DNA of 64,000 nucleotides from Adiantum capillus-veneris (lineage: Eukaryota > Streptophyta > Polypodiopsida > Polypodiales > Pteridaceae): positions 62,821,753-62,885,752 of the forward strand of contig CM043959.1 of the NCBI GenBank assembly GCA_014529385.2, written 5' to 3'. Below the pieces are notes generated by a model, which saw nothing but the letters and a program-made list of their open reading frames with translations, ran no database searches and was not told the origin of the DNA. Positions within the stretch are counted from its first letter, which is position 1. Every line of letters starts with the position of its first letter. This document shows positions 11,160 to 21,752 of the stretch, piece by piece. The translations under genes were made by a program, and so were the position numbers.

Positions 11160-11690
11160 TATTTCAAGTTTACTTGTAGGTTTAGGGTTTAGGGTTTAAC
11201 ATGGTGTGTGTGTGTGTGTGCACATTTTTTTGCAGGTTCGAAGATGTTTACAACACCTTTTCTTGCTCAAATAGGCTGCATGTGAGTGCTTGAACTTTTA
11301 ATGCATATTAAATTTATTAAAATAAATTTGTATATTGATAAAAGAAAATTTCATGCTTTAAAAGAAATTATAGTTTTTTTTGTGAAATTTTGTTTTGAAT
11401 TAGGAAAAAAATTTCGTTTTGGCTTATGAAAACATCTTGTTTTGAAGAAATTTTGTTTTTAATTATGTTGTTTTTGAAATTATGTGATTGATGAGGTTTA
11501 GGTTTTAGGTTCCGCTTATGTTTAGTTTAGGCTATATACTAGGTTAGGGTATATATAGGTTATATGTTAAATTATAAGTTAGGTTATACGTTAAGTCATG
11601 CTAAGTTACGTTACGTTAGGTTAGGTTATAGGTTGTATGTGAAAAGTTAGGTTAGCTTATATGTTACGTTAACTCATGTCTAGATTATAG
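11160..11690 (+). repeat. Telomere-like TTTAGGG and TTAGGT tracts in CACTA-1 arm
   Basis: Three TTTAGGG-type units lie at about 11179-11201, followed by a TG run. From about 11500 to 11690 the sequence is built of TAGGTT/ATAGGTT variants. The same order appears inverted at about 47060-47930 in CACTA-2. This is subterminal transposon repeat, not a telomere. Confidence 0.75.
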
Positions 11691-11739
11691 ATGAACAATG
11701 TGTTCGCGCAGTTAGAACTAATGTAAATTTATGTTAGTC

Positions 11740-12420
11740 TAAACACTTATCGGTGAAACATCCAAACACGACCATCTACCACTGTTTAAACCATAACCCT
11801 CTAACCCTTTTAGCAGATTGAAAAATGGCCAAGCACTACAATACTAATTGGATTTGGAATGACAAAATCAAAAGTTACCAAACCTAAGCGGATTTACATA
11901 GCCTACCCTAGCGCTCCAAATATAGTAATGTATTAGCGGCCAAAACAAAAGTCGCTAATCTAAAACCGATAACCCTTAGCAAAATAAATGGCTTAACGAT
12001 GCCCTAATATGTTTTAGAGCGCTTTACCTTAGCGGCTTTACATAGTGTTCCCTAATGCACTATCCGAACACGGTGCGCCATCTTTTAGCGGCCAAACCAG
12101 AATCCATAGAACCCTAAGAGGCTAGCCCTAAGCAGATTGAAATGGAAAAACGCTACACCAATCCAATTTGGAGTGGCCAAACCTAGGCAACTTTACATAG
12201 CGCACCCTAACACTCCAAAATACGACCATCTATTAGCGGCTAAACCAACACTAGTCCTAAGACGTTAACCCTAGGTAGCTAGCTCTAAGAGGATTGAAAT
12301 GTCTAATTGCTATCCTAATCCAATTTGGAGCATCCTAACCTAAGCTACTTTACACATCATACCATAAGTTCTATTTGTCCGAATACAACTCCATCTATTA
12401 GCAGCTAAACGAAGATGATT
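11740..12420 (+). repeat. About 155-bp tandem repeats in CACTA-1 arm
   Basis: Units share blocks such as CCATCTATTAGCGGC(TA)AAAC, AGCAGATTGAAAATGG and CCAATTTGGAGTG. Starts are near 11770, 11925, 12072, 12224 and 12390. The inverted counterpart is at about 46310-47060. No coding potential is seen. Confidence 0.7.
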
Positions 12421-13160
12421 TGTGTACTTCTAAAAATGCAAACGGACTTTCGTTAAGTCAGGTGATAGGTTAGGTTAGGTTTAGTTTATAGGTTAGGTTA
12501 GAGCTAGCATTAAATAGTAGAAAAAACCCAAACGGACTTCGAAGATGACTCGTGTACTTCAAAAACGCAAACGGACTTCGGTTAAGTTAGCCTATAGGTT
12601 AGGTTTAGGTTATAGGTTATGTTAGGTTAGGTTAGGTTTAGGTTATATGTTAGGTTAGGCTAGGTTAGGTTATGGGCTAGGTTAGATTATAGGCTAGGTT
12701 AGAGCTAGCGAAAAAAAGTAGAAAAAACACGAACGGACTTTGAAGATGACTGGTGTACTTCAAAAAACGCAAACGGACTTCGGTTAGGTTAGCCTATAGG
12801 TTAGGTTTAGGTTATAGGTTATGCTAGGTTAGGTTAGGTTTAGGTTATAGGCTAGGTGAGATTATAGGTTAAGTTAGAGCTAACGGCAAATGAATAGTAG
12901 AAAAAATGCAAACGGACTTTGAAGATGACTCATGTACTTCTAAACATGAAAACAGACTTCAGCTAGGTTAGTTTACGTTAGGTTAGGTTAGGTTTAGGTT
13001 AGATTATAATTTAGGTTAGAGCTAGCGGCAAATAGTAGAAAAAAGGCAAACGCACTTCAAGAATGATTCGTATACTTCAAAAAATGCAAATGGACTTCGG
13101 TTAGGTTTTGTTATAGGTGAAGTTATAGGTTATGTTTAATTTGGTTATGGTTAGTTTATA
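12420..13160 (+). repeat. TTAGGT-rich minisatellite units, about 170 bp, in CACTA-1 arm
   Basis: Each unit joins a TTAGGTTAGGTTTAGG block to a conserved block holding AGAGCTAGCGGCAAATAGTAG and AAACGGACTTCGAAGATGACT. About five diverged units are present. Counterparts in inverted orientation are at 42840-43480 and 46090-46320. Confidence 0.75.
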
Positions 13161-13189
13161 GGTTAGGTTAGGCACACACAAACTTCAAA

Positions 13190-13640
13190 AGCACTAATAT
13201 ATAGTCATTGACCCTATGGTCCTAATGTCCGTGCACCTCTAGACCGAGGTGTGTGGGAATCGAACGTGAGATTGTTAGAGCTCGAGCTAGCAGCAAATTG
13301 GACTTCAAAAGTGCACATAGACTTCAAGAACCTTAATATATAGTCATTGACCAATAAAGAGGAGATTATTACCATGTGGTCCTAATCTTCGTGCACCTCT
13401 AGACCGAGGTGGGTGGGGATCGGGCCTAGCTAGAGAATGTGAGGTTGTTAGAGCTAGCAGCAAATAGTTGAAAAAACGCAACCGAACTTCCAAAGTGCAC
13501 ACAGACTACAAGAACCTTAATATATAGTCATTGAGCAATAAAGACAAGATTATTACCCTATGGTCCTAATCTTTGTGCACCTCTAGACCGAGGTATGCGG
13601 GGATCGGTCCTGTCTAGAGAATGTGAGGTTGTCATGTATT
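13190..13640 (+). repeat. Three tandem units with GACCGAGGT core
   Basis: Each unit carries CCTAATSTYCGTGCACCTC, TAGACCGAGGT and TATATAGTCATTGA blocks and ends near GTGAGGTTGTTAGAGCT. The inverted counterparts lie at about 42340-42790. They are the innermost repeat family of the CACTA arm, next to the transposase start. Confidence 0.75.
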
Positions 13641-13715
13641 GTCATGTACTTAGTAGTGTGTAGTTATAACAACTAGAGTGTTTTAATTATTTGTTGCATC
13701 GTTGGTAGATAAAGT

Positions 13716-14790
13716 ATGGACAATAGGATGGCGTGTCCTTGTACGCATTGCAAGCATAAGATCTTTCAATAACAAAAAATCTATGACCAACGCGTATGCA
13801 ATCACGATCTCTTTCCGATTGAGCAACTACAAGACCTACGTTAGCAATCTCATGGTCTAGAGACTAAATGTCAAACTTCACAAGTAGATATTGCTCCAAC
13901 TTCATCCCAGAGAAGAGGATTTTCAAACGAGCAGCCATCGAGACTGAGTCCTCCCAACCAATACCTGATGTGGCATTTCAAGAAGTAGAGATGGAGCAGA
14001 TGTTGGACGCGTTCTTTGAATGGATCCCATGATTGAAAACATAGAAGATGACAACATTGAACACAATACTGCGGACCAACCTCACCCATCCCATTTCATA
14101 TCGACGGCATGATAGCAACAATAAAGAGGGCGAGATGATGCAATGTCTTGTATGCATGCCACTTACAGTGGTGCAAAAATCTCAGTTCTCCGTACCACAT
14201 TGGCAATGCTTAATTTGCAGTTGGTTGGTCTGACGCCTCGGTCATAGAGATTTTCAAGTAAATACATTGTATCCTAAGCATGATAAAGTGCAAATTATAG
14301 TTCAATAATGCAAAGAATCATGTTTGTGGTGATGACGTCTCCCAAACACCAAGTAGAACTTGTCACTCTAATTTGGAAGTATGATATGGACTAAAGAGCA
14401 GACATTCTTGTGGTAGCTATGTCTCCTAAGCACAAAATGGACTAGTCATCCATCTTAGAATGATGTCGTAGGGTAAAAAGGGATCCTGTATCGCTAAGAA
14501 ACATGGACTAATGACTAGGCTTTATCTTCTTTACCTCATAGTCGAGGACAACTATGATTTCAAAAGATCAAGGGGCTGACTTGTTCATGTGATGCGGGTA
14601 CCTGTTGGCTCTCGTGCATGGAAGCACATAGATGAAAGCTAGCCTACATTTAAGAACGAGCCTCGATGTATCTGCTTTGGTCTAGCAATGGATGGAGTAA
14701 ACCCATTTGGATTACCGATTTTGTCATGGAGCACGTGGCCTATTTGTCTGGTTAATTATAATCTTCCACCATGGCTTGCTTTTGTCTCAG
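13716..14790 (+). pseudogene. TNPD-like CACTA transposase remnant
   Basis: It starts at an ATG (MDNRMACPCTHCKHKIFQ) that resembles the N-terminal Cys-rich transposase-associated domain of plant CACTA proteins, but a TAA follows at once. Further pieces in several frames include the QCLVCMPL-type segment near 14140-14230 (closer to consensus in the inverted copy). A clear tnp2-family segment lies at about 14590-14790: MRVPVGSRAWKHIDES, LAMDGVNPFG and NYNLPPWL. In intact elements this protein is the transposase acting on the element ends. Many stops and a missing C-terminal half make this copy dead. Exons beyond this point are not visible. Confidence 0.82.
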
Positions 14791-14799
14791 TCTAGTGTG

Positions 14800-15665
14800 C
14801 CCCCTAAGCCTAGGTCTCGTGTGCCCCCTACATCAATGGATTGTTCATCCGTGAGACGAGATAGGCATCGTTCTAGAGGCGGTGGTTACTGTGATAGCGG
14901 TTCTATGGATGTGTCCACACCACCGAGAGAGCATCCACCACTCTCTTCAATACATAGTTCACCAATTGGCACACTAGGTATACCTTGGGAATCACACATG
15001 CATGATCCTAGCAAGGTGTACAACAGCAGGGATGGGGCTATTGTGGCGGGGGATAGGGTCGGAAAGGCCATGCGATAAAGGATTTGACAGCTCTGTATGA
15101 TTCAGTTTGGTCACTCTGTGATGGAGGTTTGGGATAACCTCAATCTTGAAAGAAATAATTAAATTGTCGAGGCCATTCACAGAGAGTACATGCCGGCACA
15201 GTGGTACGATCCAGTCTCAAACCCCTGGATTTTGAGTGTGGTGAAGGACACAATGTCACACTTTCGGTCAAAGGCGAGAGACAAGTACAATGATGAAAAT
15301 CCCAAGCCGGCATGGTTGGATGGAGAGGAGTGGGTGGGATTGCACGAGAGACACAAGACAATCCTACTAGATTTCAACAGCAGAGAGATGTAGCGAGAGC
15401 ACGTTTGGAGTCTGTTGGAGCGTCACATCTTGGGAGTGGAGGCTACGATACTCTTCGACATGAATTTGTAAGTATTATATTATGCTTTAAATTATTGAAA
15501 ATATATATGTTATTTGAAGATTTATCTAATGATTAAACCATAATTTTGCAGGAAGTTTTCATGAAGCGCCCTCCAACCCACGCCAAGAGGAGAAGATGGA
15601 TACAAGCATGGACTTGTGGCCCTTTTGACCCAGCTATAGAGGAGGAGGGAGAGGACGTCGACTAG
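14800..15665 (+). pseudogene. Second CACTA protein (plant transposase 24-like) remnant
   Basis: It follows the TNPD remnant. A Pro/Ser/Arg-rich leader (14800-15075) is followed by a segment with REYMPAQWYDPVSNPW, then KPAWLDGEEWVGL, then R.RLESVGASHLGSGGYDTLRHEF. This order (a Trp-rich region, then a conserved Arg/His/Gly-Ser block) resembles the second protein of plant CACTA elements. An intron with GTAAG and TTTGCAG borders is at 15468-15551. The last exon reads VFMKRPPTHAKRRRW onward and ends in an acidic tail at a TAG at 15664. Frameshifts near 15080-15180 and 15390 break it. Confidence 0.65.
15468..15551 (+). other. 84-bp intron in the second CACTA gene
   Basis: GTAAGTATT at the 5' end and TAATTTTGCAG at the 3' end, AT-rich between. 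Removing it joins two protein segments in the order expected for the family. Predicted only from the splice borders and frame. Confidence 0.6.
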
Positions 15666-15734
15666 GCCAGAGGCATTACCATGCGGGTCTTCTCACTCAG
15701 TGATTGTTTGCATATGTACAGTTTTGTAGTGCTT

Positions 15735-15965
15735 ATGTTTATGATTTTTGGTTATGTTTATGGTATGGCACATATGTTATGGTTAAGGTTTGGCAGTCAA
15801 GATAAGGTTATGGTTTTTCTATGATGGTATGGTAATCATGTGATGGTTATGGTTATGGTTGTGCAATGATAGTATGGTTGTTATGGTTATGGTATGACAA
15901 GCAAGTTATGGTAATGGTTATGGTATGGCAAACAAGTTATGTTTATGGTTTTGCAGTTTTTGACT
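15735..15965 (+). repeat. Degenerate TTATGGTTATGGT minisatellite
   Basis: Short imperfect units of TTATGG(T) with interspersed GGCA(A/C)A and CAAGTTATGG pieces, immediately 3' of the second CACTA gene. Confidence 0.8.
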
Positions 15966-16229
15966 CAATGTTTTAGTTATGGTTATAGAATTTTTATGCC
16001 GTTATGCCATGATCAAGATTTTGATTTTGTGGTTATGTTATTCTTATAATTTTTCTAATTGCCATACACTCGCTCTTTAGAATCAGCTTGTAGGTGGAGT
16101 GCGGTTGCTTGTGCACTCTTCCTTTGGATAGAGAGGGCTATTTTCTTTTGCTGCAGTACATGCAGCATCAATTCCCAGCCCTCTCTGCCCAAAAAGGTTT
16201 GGTTGTTGGTATAGAGTACGGTAAACGCA

Positions 16230-16462
16230 CCGATATACACTTCGGAACAAGCCTCAGTATATCCTTTACAATTTTTGGTGGTTATTTCATTGCGTATTCC
16301 GACGCTCATTTCATAGTTTATTCCGACGCATAGTATACCGGTACGTATACCGACGTCATGAAACCGGAACCTTTTTCAAGGCCTATTTCAACGCTTTTTA
16401 GTTTTAAAACTAACTTTATTTCATTGGTATCTGTGCCAATTTTTGCGCACCGTGTTGTAGTG
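16230..16462 (+). repeat. Right subterminal region and terminus of CACTA-1
   Basis: It holds repeated TTCCGACGC / TACCGACG motifs like those near the left end, then TGTGCCAATTTTTGCGCACC and the terminal GTGTTGTAGTG. Subterminal short repeats are the typical binding region of CACTA transposition proteins (established for En/Spm); binding here is inference. Confidence 0.7.
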
Positions 16463-16511
16463 AGCCTTCTCCATGAACTACACGCTCATGAAAGCTCCCA
16501 CGAAGCTCATA

Positions 16512-17770
16512 TCAGTGAGAGCTTGGACCATGAGGAGAATTGAAGAGATGAAGAAGAAAGTTGTAGCCGCACATCAAGAGGAACCTCAGCAAAAGAAGGT
16601 GAGGTTTGAAAGATAAAAACAAACTTATGAAAGAAGCCACCAAGCTGCACGTGAGGACCCGGAAAGGTGGTTTCCAAGAGAGATAAGGGGACCAAGAACC
16701 AAGAATCCCTCAAGGAAAGAAGCAGAGGATCCCATAGACTTTCTCGAATGTATGTACGCAACGACAGAATCCCTAAAGTTGAAAGAAACTCAAGAAGCTG
16801 AAAAGAAAGGAAAGGAAGACACAATTGAGCAACAAAGACAAGCGGAGACTACGAAACAAAGCGAGACACATCACAACCAGGAGGAGATGTCTCCGAAACC
16901 CACCTCATCTGCTACTAAGTAGGCATACCATCCAATGACAAGCCCTCGCCCTTCACCAACAGCTAAACCCAATGAGGGTAAGGAAACCAAATAAAAAGAG
17001 CCTGAACACTAGGAACAGGCAGAAGCCAGCTTTGAGCAGTCAAAAGAAACAAAAACAGAGGAAAATACTTCTATGACCACCCAATAAGAAACAACAGAGG
17101 CATCCGCAAAGCCTCAAGCAATAGAAGTAGCTGAAGCAGTCACAACCCCTGTCAGAACCACAAGTAGCCACCACAGCATCACCCAAAGATCCACAAACCG
17201 AAAAGGCTGAAACATCTAGACATCATTCAGAGTCTGAAGAATGGGAAACAAACGATGAAGCCATCATACAAGTAAATGAATATGCAAAGTAGATACAACA
17301 AATGACATAAAAAATGAAAAAATCAGCACTGCTAAGGCTAGAGAGTTGGAATTAGTAATTCATGCTCTACAAGGAGAGTTGGATGACCGAATGAATATAA
17401 TTTAAGATCTACAAAGACAGATCAAAGAGCTAAAAGATGAAGCAGTATAGAACCAGCTGGCCAAAGAAAAGCAGCAAAAATAAATGGAGGAACTGGGAGA
17501 GCTTCTAACCAAGTTATCCGATGCCTACAAGACCAAAGATCAACAGTTGACAGAGGTAACAAATGAACTCCTAACCACTACTCTGTCAGTACAGAAGATC
17601 CAAGTGCAACTCAATGTAGCAAACACTTCTTTGCAATACTTTGATCCGAGGATCAATGATCACGCAACCTTTTTGAGATAGATAAGGGAAAATCCTATTG
17701 TCGCCTCAATCAAGGATACAGATGAAATCTATACGACTTTAGAAAAGAGAAACAAAACCCTGAAAGGACA
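16512..17770 (+). pseudogene. Degenerate hydrophilic coiled-coil-like protein, unknown
   Basis: Not recognised as a family. Short plus-strand pieces read as Lys/Glu/Gln-rich protein (MRRIEEMKKKVV, then E..DPERWFPREIRG) and, after 17330, heptad-like segments (LQGELDDRMN, IKELKDE, MEELGELLTKLSDAYKTKDQQLTE). Several stops are TAG or TAA where Gln or Lys would fit, as in a decayed ORF. It lies between CACTA-1's right end and the CACTA-2 breakpoint. It could be a gag N-terminal region of an old retroelement or a host gene relic. Confidence 0.4.
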
Positions 17771-17789
17771 CTTTTATGTCCTGTTAGGT

Positions 17790-18213
17790 TACCATTCTAG
17801 TGTTAAGCATTGCTAGCACGGTACGGAGAACTGAGAGTTTTGCAGTATTGTAAAGCGGCATGCATGCAAGGCTTTGCATCATCTCACCCTCTTTATCATT
17901 GCTATTATGCCCTTGATATGAATGGGATGACTGAGGTTGGTCCGCAATATTGCGTTCAATGTTGTCGTCTTCTATGTTTTCAATGATGGGATCCATGTCA
18001 AACAACGCATTCATCTTCTGCTCCAACTCTACTTCTTGAAATGCCACATCACGTATTGGTTGTGGGGGGGCTCAGTCGATGGCTACTCATTTGAAAATGG
18101 TCTTGTCTGGGATGAAGTTGGAGAAATATCTACTTCCAGAGTTTGTCCTTCAGCCTCTAGATCGTAATATCGATAACGCAGGTCTTATAGTTTCTCAATT
18201 GGAAAGAGACTGT
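17790..18213 (-). pseudogene. TNPD N-terminal fragment of CACTA-2
   Basis: The minus frame from 18047 gives a cleaner version of the CACTA-1 region: IIENIEDDNIE, then MMQSLACMPLY and SVLRTVLAMLN. The CMPLY...LS.L...L.MLN pattern resembles the spacer preceding the tnp2 domain in plant CACTA transposases. Homology to CACTA-1 ends at about 17790, marking a deletion breakpoint. The right edge is the insertion point of element C. Confidence 0.72.
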
Positions 18214-18639
18214 TGTTTGAGGACAGATCAAATGGGCGCCCAACTGGCCGGACACCACATTTGTGGTCTATTATTTTGCCGAGCTAGTGTAGTAATACTC
18301 TGTGTAAGTCCTAATTCTAGAGTAGTAATCAATTCCCTGAGTTGTAATTCTGTCAATGAAAATTGTAAAGGTCCATGTGAGTCAGCCACTGGCCATTTAG
18401 AAATCCCTAGGTATAGATGTCAATAACCTTAATGTGAAAGGAGGCTTATTTTGAGAAGAGGAAGAAGCGAGCTCAAAAAAACGTACGCTCAAGCTTCAAG
18501 CTACTCCAATTTGAAATCGAGGCAACTAATGAATGGGTAATCAGTTTCCAAATCCAAAACTTGCATTGCGTCCCTCTCTCTTTGCTCTTTAATTAAAGTG
18601 TAAGCATTGTCCGTTTTGCTCTGGTCCGCAACTACGCAT

Positions 18640-19513
18640 TGTTGGGTGCATTTTTGACACCCCGTTTTTGGTAAATTTGTACATATGGACATGACGCCCA
18701 ATGTAAAAATGGTGTGTGTGCTTTATTTTTGTGGGGTTTATAGATTGATTGAGCAAGCACATGTACATGCACTACAAGTCGCTAGTCTAGTGCCAGCTGT
18801 CGGGCTACTATAAATGCTCGTGAGTGAGTTTTTTGCATTGAGACTTGTATATAACTAAAACACATGTAAAAACTCAAAAACGTTCAGTCAAATATCAGAA
18901 ATTTGTAGTTTTTGGGTCATTGTGGCTTCTTGATGCTTTTAAATGCAGTTTTTTACCCTCGACTAGCCTTCCTACACGTAGTCAGGCCATGGCAGCTTGC
19001 TGTTCGTACCAATTTTTCACATAAAGGTACATAGAATTAAAATTTGTGGTCTTTAGAGATTTTGTTGTAAAAAATGCAGAGAATTTTTGAGGCTTGAAAG
19101 AATCCCTTTTGGAGTTGTGGTTTGGGAGATACAGTCTATTTTCCACTGTGCACAGGATATGGCATCTTGCAAACAGGTTGGTGTATGGTAGGTTGTGGAA
19201 GCTCTCTTTTTTGGAGATGTGTGTACACTTAAAAATTGTGTTTTTGAAGAGTTATTTGGAGAAGGTGGAATATCTTTCTCTCAAGTGCATTGGTCGGTGT
19301 GTGATGTAAATCCATGCCAGGGTAAGTGCTTCCTAATTTTCATGGTGGTCTTTTGGGTGGGCGTGTGCTAGTAAATTCCCAAGTGATCACTTGTCTTTGA
19401 GTTTTGGTTTTGTTGAGGCTCTTTTGATACCGTTTGTGGTGCTGATCTTGTGTCTTTCAACGCTCTTGGGTGACATCGCTATAGAGGTGTTCCAATTTGC
19501 TTGTTTCCCAACA
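18640..19513 (+). repeat. 5' LTR of element D
   Basis: 874 bp, same length as its partner at 20879. Starts TGTTGGGTGCATTTTTGACA and ends TTTCCCAACA. Scattered substitutions against the partner suggest moderate age. Confidence 0.85.
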
Positions 19514-19535
19514 ATGTTTTGGTGCCCGCCATCGA
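19514..19535 (+). other. Candidate primer binding site of element D
   Basis: TTTTGGTGCCCGCCATCG starts a few bases after the 5' LTR. It resembles the TTGGTGCCC string at the same place in element B. The tRNA is not identified. Confidence 0.45.
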
Positions 19536-19564
19536 GGAGTGCTTCAAGTTACCTTCAATCTTGA

Positions 19565-19862
19565 GTGTGTAGACATAAAATTGCAGCCATGGTTAAGATC
19601 AATGATTCCTTGTGGAGGATGAGTAATGTGATGAAACAATTGAAGTTAAGTAGGCTAGAAGAGTTGGACATGCATTACATGAGGTTTTTCTCTCTCAGGA
19701 AAAAGCTAGAGGTTCTTGAGGATATGGTTCTGTATGTAAAGGAATAGAAGTTCTTGTTCATTGGTACCCTTCGAGGATGTTTGGGAGCTGAAGTTGCTTG
19801 CACTGAAATTTTGGGTGTGAAAGGCATTGTTGATTACTTGAAGCAAAAAATATGGTTGGAAG
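19565..19862 (+). pseudogene. N-terminal frame of element D, broken
   Basis: The frame runs MVKINDSLWRMSNVMK and on through a Leu/Arg/Glu-rich helix-like stretch to a TAG at 19745-19747. It then continues in the same frame (FLFIGTLRGCLGAEVACTEI, then GIVDYLKQKIW) until a +1 shift is needed, near an A-run at 19844-19850, to enter the acidic frame. No family recognised. It is probably the start of one protein whose C-terminal part is the acidic ORF. Confidence 0.45.
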
Positions 19863-20786
19863 TTGTCAAACAATCAGTCTTCTACTTCTTCATACATTTC
19901 ACACAAGAGATCCTCTGGCACTAGTGATGGTTGTAGCAATGATGATGAGATTCAGTCTAATGTAGAAGATGAGGTTCTCTCTCTTGATGATGTAGATATT
20001 GATGAGGAGTTATGTGCAAGCAATATTGTGAAAGAAAAAACCTTGGAGTGCATGTATGACAAAGAGAGCAATGACATGGCTGATTTGGTTTCCTATACAA
20101 ATGCTTGTGAAGACAAGGTCTTTCATACTTCTATGTGTTTGGATCACATGCTTATTGGTTCTCTTGCTTGTGGTGTAAATGACATGCATGTTGACATTCT
20201 GGATGATTTTTTTGCTTCTCCATCTTATGAGTTGATATGGTATCCAAATGAGTTGTGGGCATGTGGACCCATTTGGGATGCTGAGATTAATGTTTGTGAT
20301 GTTGATGATGCTATTGGTGACACTGAGTTGCCTGCTAGTTATGATTCTCATTGTGAGCAAGAGGACGGTTTGAGTGATATGGATTGTGATGGTAGTCTTG
20401 ATTGGGGCTTTGATGATCTGAAAGTTGAGATGGATGAGGAGATGCAATTTAGTGTGTGTTATGCATTGTCAAGGGTGAAGAAGCTTATGAAAACCTCACA
20501 TGCATGTGTGGATGTTGAAGAGGATTGTAGCTTGGAAAGTTGGGATAGCCATAATGACATGGATACAGTGGATGTTTTATCCTGGCTTGATGTGAGTGAT
20601 ACATCTCATGATGGTGAGAATGTTGATCCTTGGTATCTTGGTTTGTATGACATGTACGTTGATGCTTGGAGCTCATTAGTGATTGATGATTGTTTGTATG
20701 ACTTTGAAGGATGCCATTTTGTGTGCACGATGGATGTAAGGGATAATACGTTTCCATTTTATCATGGTAAGGGTATATGGTGTTGA
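19863..20786 (+). CDS. Acidic ORF of element D, unknown function
   Basis: A 307-codon open frame, very rich in Asp and Glu with many Cys and Trp, ending GKGIWC at a TGA (20784-20786). The listed start is a TTG just after an upstream stop at 19839-19841, and the first in-frame Met is near 20052, so the true N-terminus is likely the broken frame upstream. No signal peptide, transmembrane run, zinc knuckle, protease or polymerase motif is visible. It lies alone between the LTRs of a 3.1-kb element. GAT/GAG-rich codons make long open frames easier, so coding is likely but not proven. Confidence 0.55.
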   Translation: MSNNQSSTSSYISHKRSSGTSDGCSNDDEIQSNVEDEVLSLDDVDIDEELCASNIVKEKTLECMYDKESNDMADLVSYTNACEDKVFHTSMCLDHMLIGSLACGVNDMHVDILDDFFASPSYELIWYPNELWACGPIWDAEINVCDVDDAIGDTELPASYDSHCEQEDGLSDMDCDGSLDWGFDDLKVEMDEEMQFSVCYALSRVKKLMKTSHACVDVEEDCSLESWDSHNDMDTVDVLSWLDVSDTSHDGENVDPWYLGLYDMYVDAWSSLVIDDCLYDFEGCHFVCTMDVRDNTFPFYHGKGIWC

Positions 20787-20878
20787 TTCCTTTGTACATG
20801 ATGTATCTTTGTACACAAGCTTTTGTATAGTCTAGTGTTGAGCATGAATGCTCTAGCAAATTGGGGGTTTGCAAACTA

Positions 20879-21752
20879 TGTTGGGCGCATTTTTGACACC
20901 CTGTTTTTGGTAAATTTGTACATACGGACATGAAACCCAATGTAAAAATGGTGTGTGCGCTTTCTTTTTGTGGGTTTTTTAGCTTGATTGAGCAAGCACA
21001 TGTACATGCAGTGCAAGTCGCTAGTCTAGTGCCAGCTGTCAGGCTACTATAAGTGCCCGTGAGTGAGTTTTTTGAAGTGAGACTTGTATATAGCTAAAAC
21101 ACATGTAAAAAACTCAAAAAAATTCAATCAAATATCATAAATTTACAGGTTTTGGGTCATTGTGGTTTCTTGATGCTTTTGAATGTAGTTTTTTGCCCTC
21201 GACTAGCCTTCCTACGCGTAGTGGGCCATGACATCTTGCTGTTCGTGCCAATTTTTCACATAAAGGTACATAGAATTAAAATTTGTGGCCTTCAGAGCCT
21301 TTGTTGTAAAAAATGCATAGACTTTTTGAGGCTTAAAAGCATCCCTTTTGGAGTTGTGGTTTGGGAGATACAGTCTATTTTCCACTGTGCACAGGATATG
21401 GCATCTTGCAAGCAGTTTGGTGTATGGTAGGTTGTGGAAGCTCTCTTGTTTGGAGATGTGTGGACACTTCAAAATTGTGTTTTTGAAGAGTTATTTGGTG
21501 AAGGTGTAATCTGTTTCTCTCAAGTGCATTGGTCGGTGTGTGCTATAAATCCATGCCAGGGTAAGTGCTTCCTAATTTTCATGGTAGTCTTTTGGGTGGG
21601 CGTGTGCTGGTAAATTCCCAAAAGATCACTTGTCTTTCAGTTGTGGTTTTGTTGAGGCTCTTTTGATACTGTTTGTGGTGCTGATCATGTGTCTTTCAAT
21701 GCTCTTGGGTGACATCGCTATAGAGGTGTTCTAGTTTGCTTGTTTCCCAACA
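20879..21752 (+). repeat. 3' LTR of element D
   Basis: Starts TGTTGGGCGCATTTTTGACA, ends TTTCCCAACA; 874 bp. Followed by ACGTCTGTGA, where element C's LTR resumes. Confidence 0.85.

Larger units (their letters stand above)
10801..16462 (+). mobile_element. CACTA-1: decayed CACTA (En/Spm) DNA transposon
   Basis: The left end starts CACTACAAGAGGAC and the right end finishes GTGTTGTAGTG (complement CACTACAACAC), the CACTA-type termini. Both subterminal regions hold degenerate GACGYCT / CCGACGC-type short repeats (about 10925-10985 and 16285-16360). Inside are remnants of two transposase genes: a TNPD-like protein with a tnp2 domain (13716-14790) and a second plant CACTA protein with a short intron (14886-15665). 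Target duplications do not match (aac left, agc right), so an end may have been altered. The long left arm (10801-13810) is repeated inverted in CACTA-2. Confidence 0.82.
18640..21752 (+). mobile_element. Element D: 3.1-kb non-autonomous LTR retrotransposon
   Basis: Two direct LTRs of 874 bp each (18640-19513 and 20879-21752) start TGTTGGG and end CCCAACA. They flank a 1365-bp interior that begins with a TTGGTGCCCGCC primer-site-like string. A G-run (about 20861-20866) precedes the second LTR as a weak polypurine tract. It is inserted in the 5' LTR of element C. Target duplication is imperfect (acgca / acgtc). The interior has no retroviral enzymes, only a basic N-terminal frame and an acidic ORF. 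Confidence 0.85.

Noticed and set aside
11179-11201. TTTAGGG units as a true telomere or interstitial telomere
   Set aside because: Only about three units, and the same sequence recurs inverted at 47858-47925 as part of the CACTA arms.
20010-20940. Minus-strand frames of 145 and 151 codons
   Set aside because: They are shadows of the GAT/GAG-rich acidic ORF of element D, giving Ile/His-rich proteins on the other strand.
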